Shown: positions 1-5,558, numbered from the stretch's first letter. The stretch is 5,558 nt of DNA from Candidatus Fischerbacteria bacterium RBG_13_37_8 (GCA_001780385.1 MFGW01000127.1:36366-41923), one strand, 5' to 3'. Numbers and translations are program-made. Notes: generated from the sequence alone by a model not told the origin.

Positions 1-914
1 CCAACCGGCCAGCAGTGAATGATTCCGGCACCGGAACACCAAATGGTGTGATAGAGGAAAATGAAACCGTTGGACTTATCGGTAACCTCCAGAATAACGG
101 AGGCACTACGGCTACATCGGTTACCGGCGTGCTAAGTTCCAGTGACCCTATAACAATTAATACCGCCAATGCAACATATCCGAACATCGCTCCCAGCGGA
201 AATCAAAATTGTACTTCCTGTTATTCTATTACCGTACCAGGCGCAAACCGAAAACTCACACACTGGGACATTAATGCTACCGAAGCGTCTAATTGTGCGG
301 GATGTACTGCTTCAACATACAATTTCATTTATCATGTCGGCAATAGTTTTAATGATGTTCCACCAACGGTAATTTTTTATCCTTACATAGAGACAATTCT
401 GCATTCGGGAGTAACGAGCGGCTGCGGTCCTGTCAATTATTGCCCATTAAATAATGTCGTGCGCGAGCAAATGGCAAAATTCATTTGTGCTTCGATGAAC
501 AAGGTTAATTCAGGGAGTTGTCCAACAGCGGGATGTGCCGGTGTTTTCAGTGATGTGCCAGGGAGTAATATTTTCTGTTCCTATATTGAAGGGTTGTACA
601 GTGCCGGGATAGTTTCAGGATGTCAGGCTTCTCCATTATTGTATTGTCCTGCGAGCAATACCGGGCGGCAGGAAATGGCAAAATTTGTCTGTTCCGGAAT
701 GCAGACTTCTATGCCCGGATCGTGTGTGACTTCTGCATGTACCGGCATATTCACCGATGTACCGGGCAGTAATCCTTTCTGTCCCTATATCGAGGCATTA
801 TATAATGCCGGTGTAATTTCAGGATGCACTGCGAATGCATATTGTCCAAGTAGTCTCGTATCACGTGAGCAGATGTCAAAATTTCTTGTGAATGGTTTTA
901 ATTTTACCTTGTAG
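1..914 (+). CDS. C-terminal part of a secreted protein with a CARDB/DUF11-like domain and three cysteine-rich SLH repeats (5' partial)
   Basis: The reading frame is open from the left edge to the TAG at 912-914, so the true start lies upstream; the GTG at 15 is internal. Counting residues from that GTG, 1-60 (GNGVI-like stretch, ETV, NNGGTTATSVTG) resemble the beta-sandwich CARDB/DUF11-like domains that often precede C-terminal anchors. Two CxxC pairs follow (residues 66-69 and 94-97). Three SLH repeats occupy about 112-161, 177-229 and 245-296, each with an F-x-D-V-P start, a YIE-x-L-x-x-AG-x-x-SGC core and an R-E/Q-E/Q-M-x-K-F end. SLH domains usually bind pyruvylated or similar wall polymers or anchor surface proteins. 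About 18 cysteines recur at matching places in the repeats, suggesting disulfide-stapled SLH units in an exported protein. The N-terminal catalytic or adhesive part is not visible, so the overall function is unknown. The SLH assignment is firm; the upstream domain is less so. Confidence 0.85.
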   Translation, partial: NRPAVNDSGTGTPNGVIEENETVGLIGNLQNNGGTTATSVTGVLSSSDPITINTANATYPNIAPSGNQNCTSCYSITVPGANRKLTHWDINATEASNCAGCTASTYNFIYHVGNSFNDVPPTVIFYPYIETILHSGVTSGCGPVNYCPLNNVVREQMAKFICASMNKVNSGSCPTAGCAGVFSDVPGSNIFCSYIEGLYSAGIVSGCQASPLLYCPASNTGRQEMAKFVCSGMQTSMPGSCVTSACTGIFTDVPGSNPFCPYIEALYNAGVISGCTANAYCPSSLVSREQMSKFLVNGFNFTL

Positions 915-917
915 AAA

Positions 918-1235
918 TTATGAGTAGCCGGAAAATTCATCGAGGTGAATATTTTGAGAATCGATGCCTGAAGTTTCAAGCATGTTTTCCATTGCTTTGA
1001 CAAAGGCTGGAGGTCCCGCACAGTAATAATGCGGCAGATTGATGTCAGGGATATATTTTTGCATCATCGGTAAAACAATGTGTCCTGTTTCACCATTCCA
1101 TGATTGTTCATTGTCATGCAGACGTGTCATGGTAGGCACGATTTTACAGGGCGCTGTATTGAAAGACAACAGTTCTTCCAGAAAGGCTGCTTCCTGCAGT
1201 CTCCTGTTCGCATAACTGATTGCAGGTAGAGTCGC
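918..1235 (-). pseudogene. C-terminal remnant of an FNR-type FAD/NAD(P)-binding oxidoreductase
   Basis: Reading the minus strand from about 1235 down to the TAA at 920-918 gives about 105 residues that match the NAD(P)-binding end of ferredoxin-NAD(P)+ reductase-like flavoproteins. They contain YANRR-x-x-x-EAAFLEEL, then WNGETG, then YYCAGPPAFVKAM (the conserved C/A-GPP nucleotide-binding loop) and the closing DEFSGYS. Intact family members are much longer: an FAD-binding barrel precedes this domain, and often an iron-sulfur or other redox module as well. Here the frame meets a stop at 1238-1236 just upstream of the homology, no start codon with a ribosome site is seen, and sequence beyond about 1235 is repeat-like and unrelated. 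A TTG at 1169 could serve as a start but would cut the domain. The remnant lies tail-to-tail with the SLH gene, 3 nt apart. I read it as a gene truncated by rearrangement; the domain call is strong, loss of function is inferred. Confidence 0.75.
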
Positions 1236-1237
1236 TC

Positions 1238-1355
1238 AAAGAGAACACAGAGGCTCTTAATAAGATTTTTGAGAGAGCATTGTAGAACAAGCTAAGAGGT
1301 CTCATGCTATATTTTTATTTTCTCTTTTTTCTCTGCGTTCCTCTGTGCTCTCTGT
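1238..1355. repeat. Inverted pair of CTCTGTG-type dispersed repeat arms
   Basis: The segment 1238-1253 is matched in inverted orientation by 1340-1355 at 14 of 16 positions, enclosing about 86 nt. The right arm lies in a short array with three CTCTG units starting at 1331, 1341 and 1350. The left arm holds one unit on the opposite strand (CACAGAG, 1246-1252). Motifs of this kind (CTCTGTG next to TCTCTGTGG) recur as dispersed intergenic repeats in many environmental bacterial genomes. No transposase is present, so this could be a small non-autonomous element or simply two repeat copies in opposite orientation. No coding sequence is supported here. Confidence 0.5.
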
Positions 1356-1420
1356 GGTTTTTCCCTTTGGGTTCTGACTTGTTCGGGATAGGGAAATTTG
1401 AATAATTAATTTAAAACCTC

Positions 1421-1450
1421 TTGCAAAGGGGAGAAGAGTCGTGCTATAAT
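1421..1450 (+). promoter_or_regulatory. Sigma-70-like promoter with extended -10, driving the porin
   Basis: A -35 like element TTGCAA (1421-1426) and a perfect -10 TATAAT (1445-1450) are separated by 18 nt. The -10 is preceded by TG one base upstream (TGCTATAAT), the extended -10 arrangement. Transcription would start near 1457, giving a leader of about 120 nt before the porin ATG at 1576. The promoter sits immediately after the repeat-rich segment and points at the porin gene. This is pattern evidence only. Confidence 0.55.
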
Positions 1451-1456
1451 ATCTAC

Positions 1457-1575
1457 TATGCTTATAGAGATTGTAGTGTACGGCGGGTTCGCTCCACCAC
1501 TCTACGCTTCCCATCTTTGACGTACTCTAAACCCACCACCGCTTCACTACTCTCTCTGGTACGAGGAGGTACTTT
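1457..1575 (+). promoter_or_regulatory. CT-rich 5' leader of the porin gene with a strong Shine-Dalgarno site
   Basis: This untranslated stretch is strikingly pyrimidine-rich from about 1490 on, with repeated CCACCAC, CGCTTC and ACTCTC words. It ends in AGGAGGT (1564-1570), 5 nt from the ATG at 1576, a near-perfect ribosome binding site that fixes the porin start. The site lies in the loop between two GTAC words (1559-1562 and 1569-1572), but a 4-bp stem is too weak to call a regulatory hairpin. No known riboswitch or leader peptide was recognised. Confidence 0.5.
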
Positions 1576-2730
1576 ATGCATACTAAACTACTTTGTTTCT
1601 CTCTCTTATTCTGCATGCTCTTTGTTAGCTCTCTCACTGCTCAACAAACTACTCTTGATAAACAAATCATACTGTTCACACCCACTCATCAACTCTATTC
1701 TCTTCACGCTACATCATATGCCTTCATGTCTGATGTAAAATCAAATGCCAAAACTAAAGAAAAAGAAAAGCAACTCTTCTCGTGGGAAGGTGATGTAAAA
1801 GCAAAACTTGGCGGGTATGTTCAAGTTGAGTACAAAGCTGAACAAGGTGCAGGAAAAAATGAAGGATTCAGAATACGGCGTGCCAGGATTGATTTTCGTC
1901 TTGATTTTTATGAAAAATTATCATCGCGACTATTGATTGAAACTGTTTATCCAGAAAACGAAGTAATAGATAATTCAAAGCAGACGGTAAAAACTGTATA
2001 CAAATTAGCCTTGCTCGATGCAAATATTGATTACAAGCACAGCAAGGTGCTTCAGTTCAGATTTGGACAATACAGGGTTCCTTTCGGGATGGAAAATCTT
2101 GAATCCAGCGCTAACCTTGACACTATCAACAGAACGCAAGTCACCGAAAAACTTGTTCCTGCAAGGGATATTGGTTCACGTGGAAGAGATATTGGATTTA
2201 CCGTGTTTGGTGATTTTGCAATTGTAAAAAGCAGTATGATTCATTATGATCTTGGAGTATTTAATGGTGCAGGTCTTAATACGAGTGATGATAATGAAAA
2301 GAAAGATTTTACCGGCAGGATTATTTTCATGCCCGTGAAAGGATTTTCAATTGGAGTTGCGCATTACCAGGGAAGATATGGAATTGAGGAGCGTGACCGG
2401 AACAGGACCGGGATGGAATTATTATTTCAAAAAGGCAAGGCGACATTTAAGGCTGAGTATGTAGCTGGCGAAGATGGAACTATCGATCGATACGGCTGGT
2501 ATGCGCGAGGCAAATATCTTTTTATGCCAAAACTTGAAGCGGTTGTTCAATATGACAGCTTTGATCCAAACAAGGACAAATCAGGTGATAAGACCGATAT
2601 AGCATTGGTCGGTTTAATCTGGTCGGTGCACAAATATGCCCGCGTACAATTCAATTATGAATGGAGAATCGAAGAAAGCAATTCAAAAGACAATAATGCC
2701 TTCATAGCACATTTCCAGGTAAAATTTTAA
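1576..2730 (+). CDS. Phosphate-selective porin O/P-type outer-membrane protein
   Basis: This 384-residue protein starts with a clear Sec signal peptide (hydrophobic LLCFSLLFCMLFVSS, likely cut after LTA at about residue 22). It then shows the alternating beta-strand pattern of a porin: GGYVQVEY, IRRARIDFRLDF, FRFGQYRVPFGMENLESS near 155-175, and several later aromatic-ended strands. The RIRRAR segment and the FGQ-x-x-x-PFG motif are typical of the porin O/P family (Pfam Porin_O_P), outer-membrane channels linked in Pseudomonas to phosphate or polyphosphate uptake. The last residue is phenylalanine (HFQVKF), the usual C-terminal signal for insertion by the BAM machinery. Length is normal for the family. 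The start is fixed by the strong ribosome site and the signal peptide. Residues of about 23-50 are unlike the rest in composition and follow the CT-rich leader. Substrate cannot be told from sequence, so phosphate selectivity is only the family name. Confidence 0.88.
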   Translation: MHTKLLCFSLLFCMLFVSSLTAQQTTLDKQIILFTPTHQLYSLHATSYAFMSDVKSNAKTKEKEKQLFSWEGDVKAKLGGYVQVEYKAEQGAGKNEGFRIRRARIDFRLDFYEKLSSRLLIETVYPENEVIDNSKQTVKTVYKLALLDANIDYKHSKVLQFRFGQYRVPFGMENLESSANLDTINRTQVTEKLVPARDIGSRGRDIGFTVFGDFAIVKSSMIHYDLGVFNGAGLNTSDDNEKKDFTGRIIFMPVKGFSIGVAHYQGRYGIEERDRNRTGMELLFQKGKATFKAEYVAGEDGTIDRYGWYARGKYLFMPKLEAVVQYDSFDPNKDKSGDKTDIALVGLIWSVHKYARVQFNYEWRIEESNSKDNNAFIAHFQVKF

Positions 2731-2740
2731 AAGGCACAGC

Positions 2741-2769
2741 TTGCATTATTTAGCTTATAAAGATAAAAT
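2741..2769 (+). promoter_or_regulatory. Possible promoter upstream of the DsbA-like gene
   Basis: A TTGCAT word (2741-2746) and TAAAAT (2764-2769) are 17 nt apart, right after the porin stop. The -10 matches the consensus at five of six positions; the -35 matches only at three. If real, the DsbA-like gene has its own transcript; otherwise it is read through from the porin promoter, since no terminator with a T tail is visible between the two genes. Confidence 0.3.
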
Positions 2770-2790
2770 AGCGGATTAAGAAAAAATTAC

Positions 2791-2812
2791 CTTGTCTTAA
2801 AAATTAAGCAAG
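2791..2812 (+). other. Imperfect hairpin just ahead of the DsbA-like gene
   Basis: CTTG-T-CTTAA (2791-2800) can pair with TTAAGCAAG (2804-2812), giving nine base pairs with one bulged T at 2795 and an AAA loop. It ends 8 nt before the ribosome site CAGGAGA (2821-2827). No T-run follows, so it is not a typical terminator; it may shape the transcript leader or mean nothing. Confidence 0.35.
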
Positions 2813-2832
2813 AATTGAAACAGGAGATTTAT

Positions 2833-3741
2833 ATGAATATCAACAAACTAATGATTTTATCTGTTGTTTTCATCCTGGCTATTTCAGTTGCGTGTAAAAA
2901 GGAGCAAGCCGATCAAGTCACGGTGATTCCGACCAAAGAGACAGCAACAGAAGCCATGGAAATGATCAAATCACTTAATCCCAATTGGGGACCCGTTGCT
3001 TTCGAATTCGACAAAATAGAACCTTCACCTATGCCTGATCTTTATCAAGCACGATTTTATGTTGACCAGCAGGGTAAAAAAATCCCCATCGTTATTTACC
3101 TTAAGACTGATGGGAAACATATTTTGTTAGGTCAAATATACGATGGGCAGGCAAAGAAAAATCTCACTGCAGATTTTGCCGGTGATGTGAAAGAGACGCC
3201 AGTGGATATCAGTAAGATTAATCTTAACAATGGTGCAATTAAAGGTGATCTGAATGCACCTGTCAAGATTATTGAGTATTCAGATTTTCAGTGTCCATTT
3301 TGTAAAAGAGCGATTCCGATAATTGATCAAATCATAAAAGATTATGGAAAAGATGTTGTCCTTATTTTCAAGAATTTACCTTTACCGATGCATAATTTAG
3401 CGACACCCATGGCAATAGCAGCGGAATGTGGAGCTGAGCAGAGAGCGGATGCATTCTGGAATTTCCATGATGCATTTTTCTCCGAATCATTTACCATTAC
3501 AGAGGAAGCTGCCTTAAAAACCAGGGTAACTGAAATTGCGAAGGAAGCAAAATTAGATATTGCTAAATTTACTGATTGCTACACCAATAAAAAGACCGAA
3601 GCGCGTGTTCAGTCGCAATCAAATGAAGCTATGGCAGTAGGAGTCAACAGCACACCTACCTTTATCATAAATGGAGAAAAGGTATCGGGTGCGGTTCCTT
3701 ACGAAAATTTCAAAGCAATTATTGATGCAAAATTAAAGTAA
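2833..3741 (+). CDS. DsbA-family thiol-disulfide oxidoreductase with DsbC-like N-terminal region, probable lipoprotein
   Basis: The frame opens at a TTG at 2815, but the ATG at 2833, 5 nt after CAGGAGA, is preferred: it has the ribosome site and directly begins the signal sequence, giving 302 residues. Residues 1-20 form a hydrophobic export signal ending ISVA before Cys21 and KKE, as in lipoproteins, although Ser rather than Leu sits at -3. Residues about 40-112 (EPSPMPDLYQ, then KTDGKHILLGQIYD and KKNLT) resemble the dimerisation region of DsbC-type isomerases. Residues about 125-302 are a DsbA-like thioredoxin fold (Thioredoxin_4 group) with the active site CPFC at 154-157 and the cis-proline loop STPTF at 273-277. 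Cys199 and Cys249 are extra. The protein likely makes, reduces or shuffles disulfides in the periplasm, held in a membrane. Natural substrates are unknown; cysteine-rich SLH proteins such as the one at the left are plausible. Confidence 0.85.
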   Translation: MNINKLMILSVVFILAISVACKKEQADQVTVIPTKETATEAMEMIKSLNPNWGPVAFEFDKIEPSPMPDLYQARFYVDQQGKKIPIVIYLKTDGKHILLGQIYDGQAKKNLTADFAGDVKETPVDISKINLNNGAIKGDLNAPVKIIEYSDFQCPFCKRAIPIIDQIIKDYGKDVVLIFKNLPLPMHNLATPMAIAAECGAEQRADAFWNFHDAFFSESFTITEEAALKTRVTEIAKEAKLDIAKFTDCYTNKKTEARVQSQSNEAMAVGVNSTPTFIINGEKVSGAVPYENFKAIIDAKLK

Positions 3742-3748
3742 CAGATGG

Positions 3749-3792
3749 GGGACAGGCATTTACACATTTACAAAAATGTAAACGCCTGTCCC
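3749..3792. repeat. REP-like palindromic repeat (GGGACAGGC / GCCTGTCCC hairpin)
   Basis: The arms 3749-3757 and 3784-3792 are perfect 9-bp inverted repeats. Inside them TGTAAA (3777-3782) can pair with either of two TTTACA copies (3759-3764 or 3767-3772), so the stem has two alternative inner registers; the second gives a tight AAAA loop. GGGACAGGC/GCCTGTCCC palindromes occur as dispersed intergenic elements in many bacteria, some moved by REP-associated IS200-like transposases. No transposase is seen here. There is no T-run after the stem, so terminator activity is doubtful. It ends 4 nt before the ATG at 3797. Confidence 0.7.
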
Positions 3793-3796
3793 TTAC

Positions 3797-4381
3797 ATGC
3801 TGATTGATAAAAAAAATACCATGCAAGATTCATTAATTCCTGTACGCATTATTATAGGAGTTACAGGTCACAGAGTATTAAAAAACATACCTTTGCTCCA
3901 GAAAAAAGTGCACGAAATTCTTGCTCAAATAAGGCAGGACAAGCTTCAATCAAGTAATGTTAAGATAGTATTCACTATTCTTTCGCCTGTTGCCGAAGGT
4001 GCAGATCGCCTCGTCGCGCGAGAAATCCTGAAAGAAAAAGACTCACAGCTTGAAGTGGTTCTTCCCTTGGCAGAAGATGACTACATGAACGATTTTGAGA
4101 CTCTTGAATCAAAGAACGAATTCCAGGAATTTCTTGCTCTCTCAAAAAACATAAAACAGCTCCCCCCCGCAAACAGTCGCAACGAAGCATATGAACAGGT
4201 GGGGCATTATGTTGTGGATAATTGCGATGTGCTTATAGCATTATGGAACGGCAAACCCGCTGCAGGAACTGCAGAAATTGTCCAATATGCACGCGAAAAG
4301 AAACGTTCGCTTTTCTGGATACACACCGAAGAAGCAATCATCAGCTTTGAAGACAACGAAGCAGTGACTGATGAAGAATGA
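3797..4381 (+). CDS. SLOG-superfamily Rossmann protein (GVTGHR type), predicted nucleotide-ligand sensor
   Basis: The protein is 194 residues from the ATG at 3797, or 186 from the ATG at 3821. The second start is nearer the first conserved strand, but neither has a good ribosome site, so the start is uncertain. It is a single Rossmann-like domain with IIGVTGHR-x-L at about 19-28, LSPVAEGADRLVA in the middle, VVLPL-x-x-x-x-Y-x-x-DF, and DVLIALWNGKPAAGTAEIV near 150-168, ending FWIHTEE. This set (GVTGHR, GADRLxA, ALW-G-x-x-x-GT-AE) is characteristic of the SLOG superfamily, related to DprA, LOG and YpsA, whose members bind nucleotides or nucleotide derivatives; similar domains are predicted sensors in conflict systems linked to SLATT, TIR or CHAT proteins. 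No membrane segment or effector domain is present. It precedes a large helical protein on the same strand. The family call is strong; a defence role is inferred. Confidence 0.75.
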   Translation: MLIDKKNTMQDSLIPVRIIIGVTGHRVLKNIPLLQKKVHEILAQIRQDKLQSSNVKIVFTILSPVAEGADRLVAREILKEKDSQLEVVLPLAEDDYMNDFETLESKNEFQEFLALSKNIKQLPPANSRNEAYEQVGHYVVDNCDVLIALWNGKPAAGTAEIVQYAREKKRSLFWIHTEEAIISFEDNEAVTDEE

Positions 4382-4405
4382 TTTATTTACAATTTGTATT
4401 AATAA

Positions 4406-4449
4406 AAAATGCTGTTTTTCTGGCGCAAGTTAAATTATTACAGCATTTT
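4406..4449. other. 10-bp perfect inverted repeat between the SLOG gene and the next gene
   Basis: AAAATGCTGT (4406-4415) is repeated in inverse as ACAGCATTTT (4440-4449), with 24 nt between. It lies 25 nt after the SLOG stop and 36 nt before the next start. An A-run precedes it and TTTT closes it, so a weak bidirectional terminator is possible, as is an operator site for a repressor or the end of a small element. The wide loop argues against a strong terminator. Confidence 0.4.
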
Positions 4450-4485
4450 CGTGTAAATTGTGGAAACAATATATGCGAGGAAATA

Positions 4486-5558
4486 ATGAGTGAGAAATTT
4501 GAATTTGGTGCTTATATTAATCCAATTGAAAGAGAGATGCAGGAGTATTTAGATAAGGGAGGGACTGAAGCAGGTTTATTTATATTGGAATATGCATTAA
4601 AAATATCAGAGCATTTGAAACAGGAAAAAGATATCAATTTTATTGAATCCATTCGGGAGATTGTGCGCCGGGAGGTAGAAGTAACCAAAAAAGAATTAGC
4701 ATCCCTCAATGAGATTGCTTTGAAGATAGGAGAAGAATCATACCAGGATCAATATGCACTCATGGAAGTTGTTCAGGCTGCTGCCGTTGCAAGCGCTGAT
4801 CTTTTATTAAGAAGCGAGTGTTCCGTGATTTTGGCAATGGCTGCCAAAGAATATCATCAATATGAACGTGCACATTTTGCCTACACTGATGCAATAGAGG
4901 GACTTCAAATTACCTCGCGTTTTTTCAAGGTGGATCACGATGAATATATCCGCATGGAGATTCAATTAAAAGATGGATGGGATGAAGTAAAAGAACAAGT
5001 GAAGGGAAGTCCTGATATTTTTGATCTGGTTACTCCAGACCCTGCCAGGGAATGGGCAAACCTGCTCATATGGAATACAGATGCAGGCTCTAACCAGGGA
5101 ATTCTCGCACAAATAGATGCCTTGCAGAGATTAGCAATCCGGTTTAAGCATTGGCACGATAAACAACCTGAATCGCTTGCTGCCCACATCAACAATCTTT
5201 TCGCTTACATTGATAACTATGGGAAAGAGGTGGATGATTGGATGGCTCTGCGATGTAAAATTGCCATTGGTGATGCGCTCTTAGAAGTCGATCTATGGGA
5301 AAATGCTATGAATGTTTATAAAAAAGCTATTGCGGATGCAAGAGCTCCTGGCGTTGAAGCAATTGCATTTCATGCAATAATCCAGTCTGCCTACTGTGAT
5401 TTTATTACATTTTCCTACAATCGATGTTTAGACAAAATAGCAGAACTTGACTGGAACAAGTGGCAATCCCTGGCACAATTAATTGTTACGGTAGCTGCTG
5501 ATTTTACTAGACTTATGGCTGTTAATCATGTATGTCGTGAAGAATCAGGTCATTCAAC
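4486..5558 (+). CDS. Large all-helical TPR-like protein, 3' partial, function unknown
   Basis: An uninterrupted frame of 357 codons runs from the ATG at 4486 to the right edge without a stop. The start is supported by GAGGAA (4477-4482) just upstream. The visible part has no signal peptide or membrane helix and reads as a string of amphipathic helices. Residues about 115-142 (AAKEY, Y, AHFAY, AIEGL) and 257-286 (IAIGDALLEV, WENAMNVYKKAI) follow the small/aromatic spacing of TPR units; 182-225 is rich in tryptophan. TPR-like arrays usually bind protein partners. In conflict-type loci such arrays often precede a CHAT protease or other effector domain, which here would lie beyond the window. The gene follows the SLOG gene by 104 nt on the same strand, so a functional pair is possible, though the inverted repeat between them may separate the transcripts. 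I do not recognise a specific family; coding status is secure. Confidence 0.8.
   Translation, partial: MSEKFEFGAYINPIEREMQEYLDKGGTEAGLFILEYALKISEHLKQEKDINFIESIREIVRREVEVTKKELASLNEIALKIGEESYQDQYALMEVVQAAAVASADLLLRSECSVILAMAAKEYHQYERAHFAYTDAIEGLQITSRFFKVDHDEYIRMEIQLKDGWDEVKEQVKGSPDIFDLVTPDPAREWANLLIWNTDAGSNQGILAQIDALQRLAIRFKHWHDKQPESLAAHINNLFAYIDNYGKEVDDWMALRCKIAIGDALLEVDLWENAMNVYKKAIADARAPGVEAIAFHAIIQSAYCDFITFSYNRCLDKIAELDWNKWQSLAQLIVTVAADFTRLMAVNHVCREESGHS

Noticed and set aside
1228..1441. AGAGTCG direct repeats as a target-site duplication of an insertion element
   Set aside because: A 7-nt match is short, and the missing part of the reductase gene is not found beyond the second copy, so a simple insertion does not explain it.
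1473..1506. tRNA T-arm-like piece (GGCGG, GTTCG, CCACC) in the porin leader
   Set aside because: The five-pair stem has a mismatch and no acceptor, D or anticodon arms can be built around it.
1302..1514. Open frame on the minus strand through the repeat segment
   Set aside because: Its low-complexity charged translation (TESTEERREKRE) comes from the CTCTGTG-type repeat, and it overlaps the promoter and leader; no ribosome site or family match.
1421..1738. Open frame on the plus strand overlapping the porin start
   Set aside because: Its translation is Ser/Leu-rich because of the CT-rich DNA, it lies out of frame over the signal peptide of a clear porin, and has no recognisable domain.
4162..4168. 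Run of seven C in the SLOG gene as a possible frameshift site
   Set aside because: The reading frame is intact on both sides with conserved motifs before and after, so neither a sequencing error nor programmed slippage is needed.
4512..5195. Short minus-strand open frames (4512-4709 and 4962-5195)
   Set aside because: They lie opposite the long plus-strand frame starting at 4486, which has a ribosome site and coherent helical protein sequence.
1..5558. CRISPR array, rRNA, complete tRNA or transposase gene
   Set aside because: No regularly spaced identical repeats, no rRNA or cloverleaf-like segments, and no transposase motifs were found in either strand.

Overview
The window looks like a piece of a Gram-negative environmental bacterial genome, AT-leaning by eye. 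Supporting signs are an outer-membrane porin ending in phenylalanine, a periplasmic DsbA-like protein with a lipoprotein-type signal, and a secreted protein with SLH repeats. Dispersed short repeats (CTCTGTG-type and a GGGACAGGC/GCCTGTCCC hairpin) interrupt the gene order, as is common in repeat-rich uncultured lineages. I cannot assign a phylum from the sequence; SLH repeats this rich in cysteine suggest one of the poorly cultured Gram-negative groups rather than Proteobacteria.

Layout. Positions 1-914 (+) are the C-terminal part of a secreted protein: a CARDB/DUF11-like beta domain, then three cysteine-rich SLH repeats. Positions 918-1235 (-) are a decayed C-terminal piece of a ferredoxin-NAD(P)+ reductase-type oxidoreductase that breaks off abruptly next to repeat DNA. 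Positions 1236-1575 are non-coding and hold CTCTGTG-type repeats in inverted orientation, a good extended -10 promoter and a CT-rich leader. Positions 1576-2730 (+) encode a phosphate-selective porin O/P-type outer-membrane protein. Positions 2833-3741 (+) encode a DsbA-family thiol-disulfide oxidoreductase with a DsbC-like N-terminal region and a CPFC active site. A REP-like hairpin (3749-3792) separates it from a small SLOG-superfamily Rossmann protein (3797-4381, +). After a 104-nt spacer with an inverted repeat, a long open frame begins at 4486 (+) and runs off the right edge; it is all-helical and TPR-like.

How the genes may work together. The SLH protein, the porin and the DsbA-like protein all concern the cell envelope, and the cysteine-rich SLH repeats are the kind of substrate that needs periplasmic disulfide chemistry. 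The SLOG protein and the helical protein form a separate pair. SLOG domains of this GVTGHR type are known or predicted nucleotide-ligand sensors, often found in biological conflict systems, so a SLOG sensor followed by a TPR-like protein whose C-terminus lies outside the window is the best candidate here for an undescribed system. That role is inference: no effector domain is visible.
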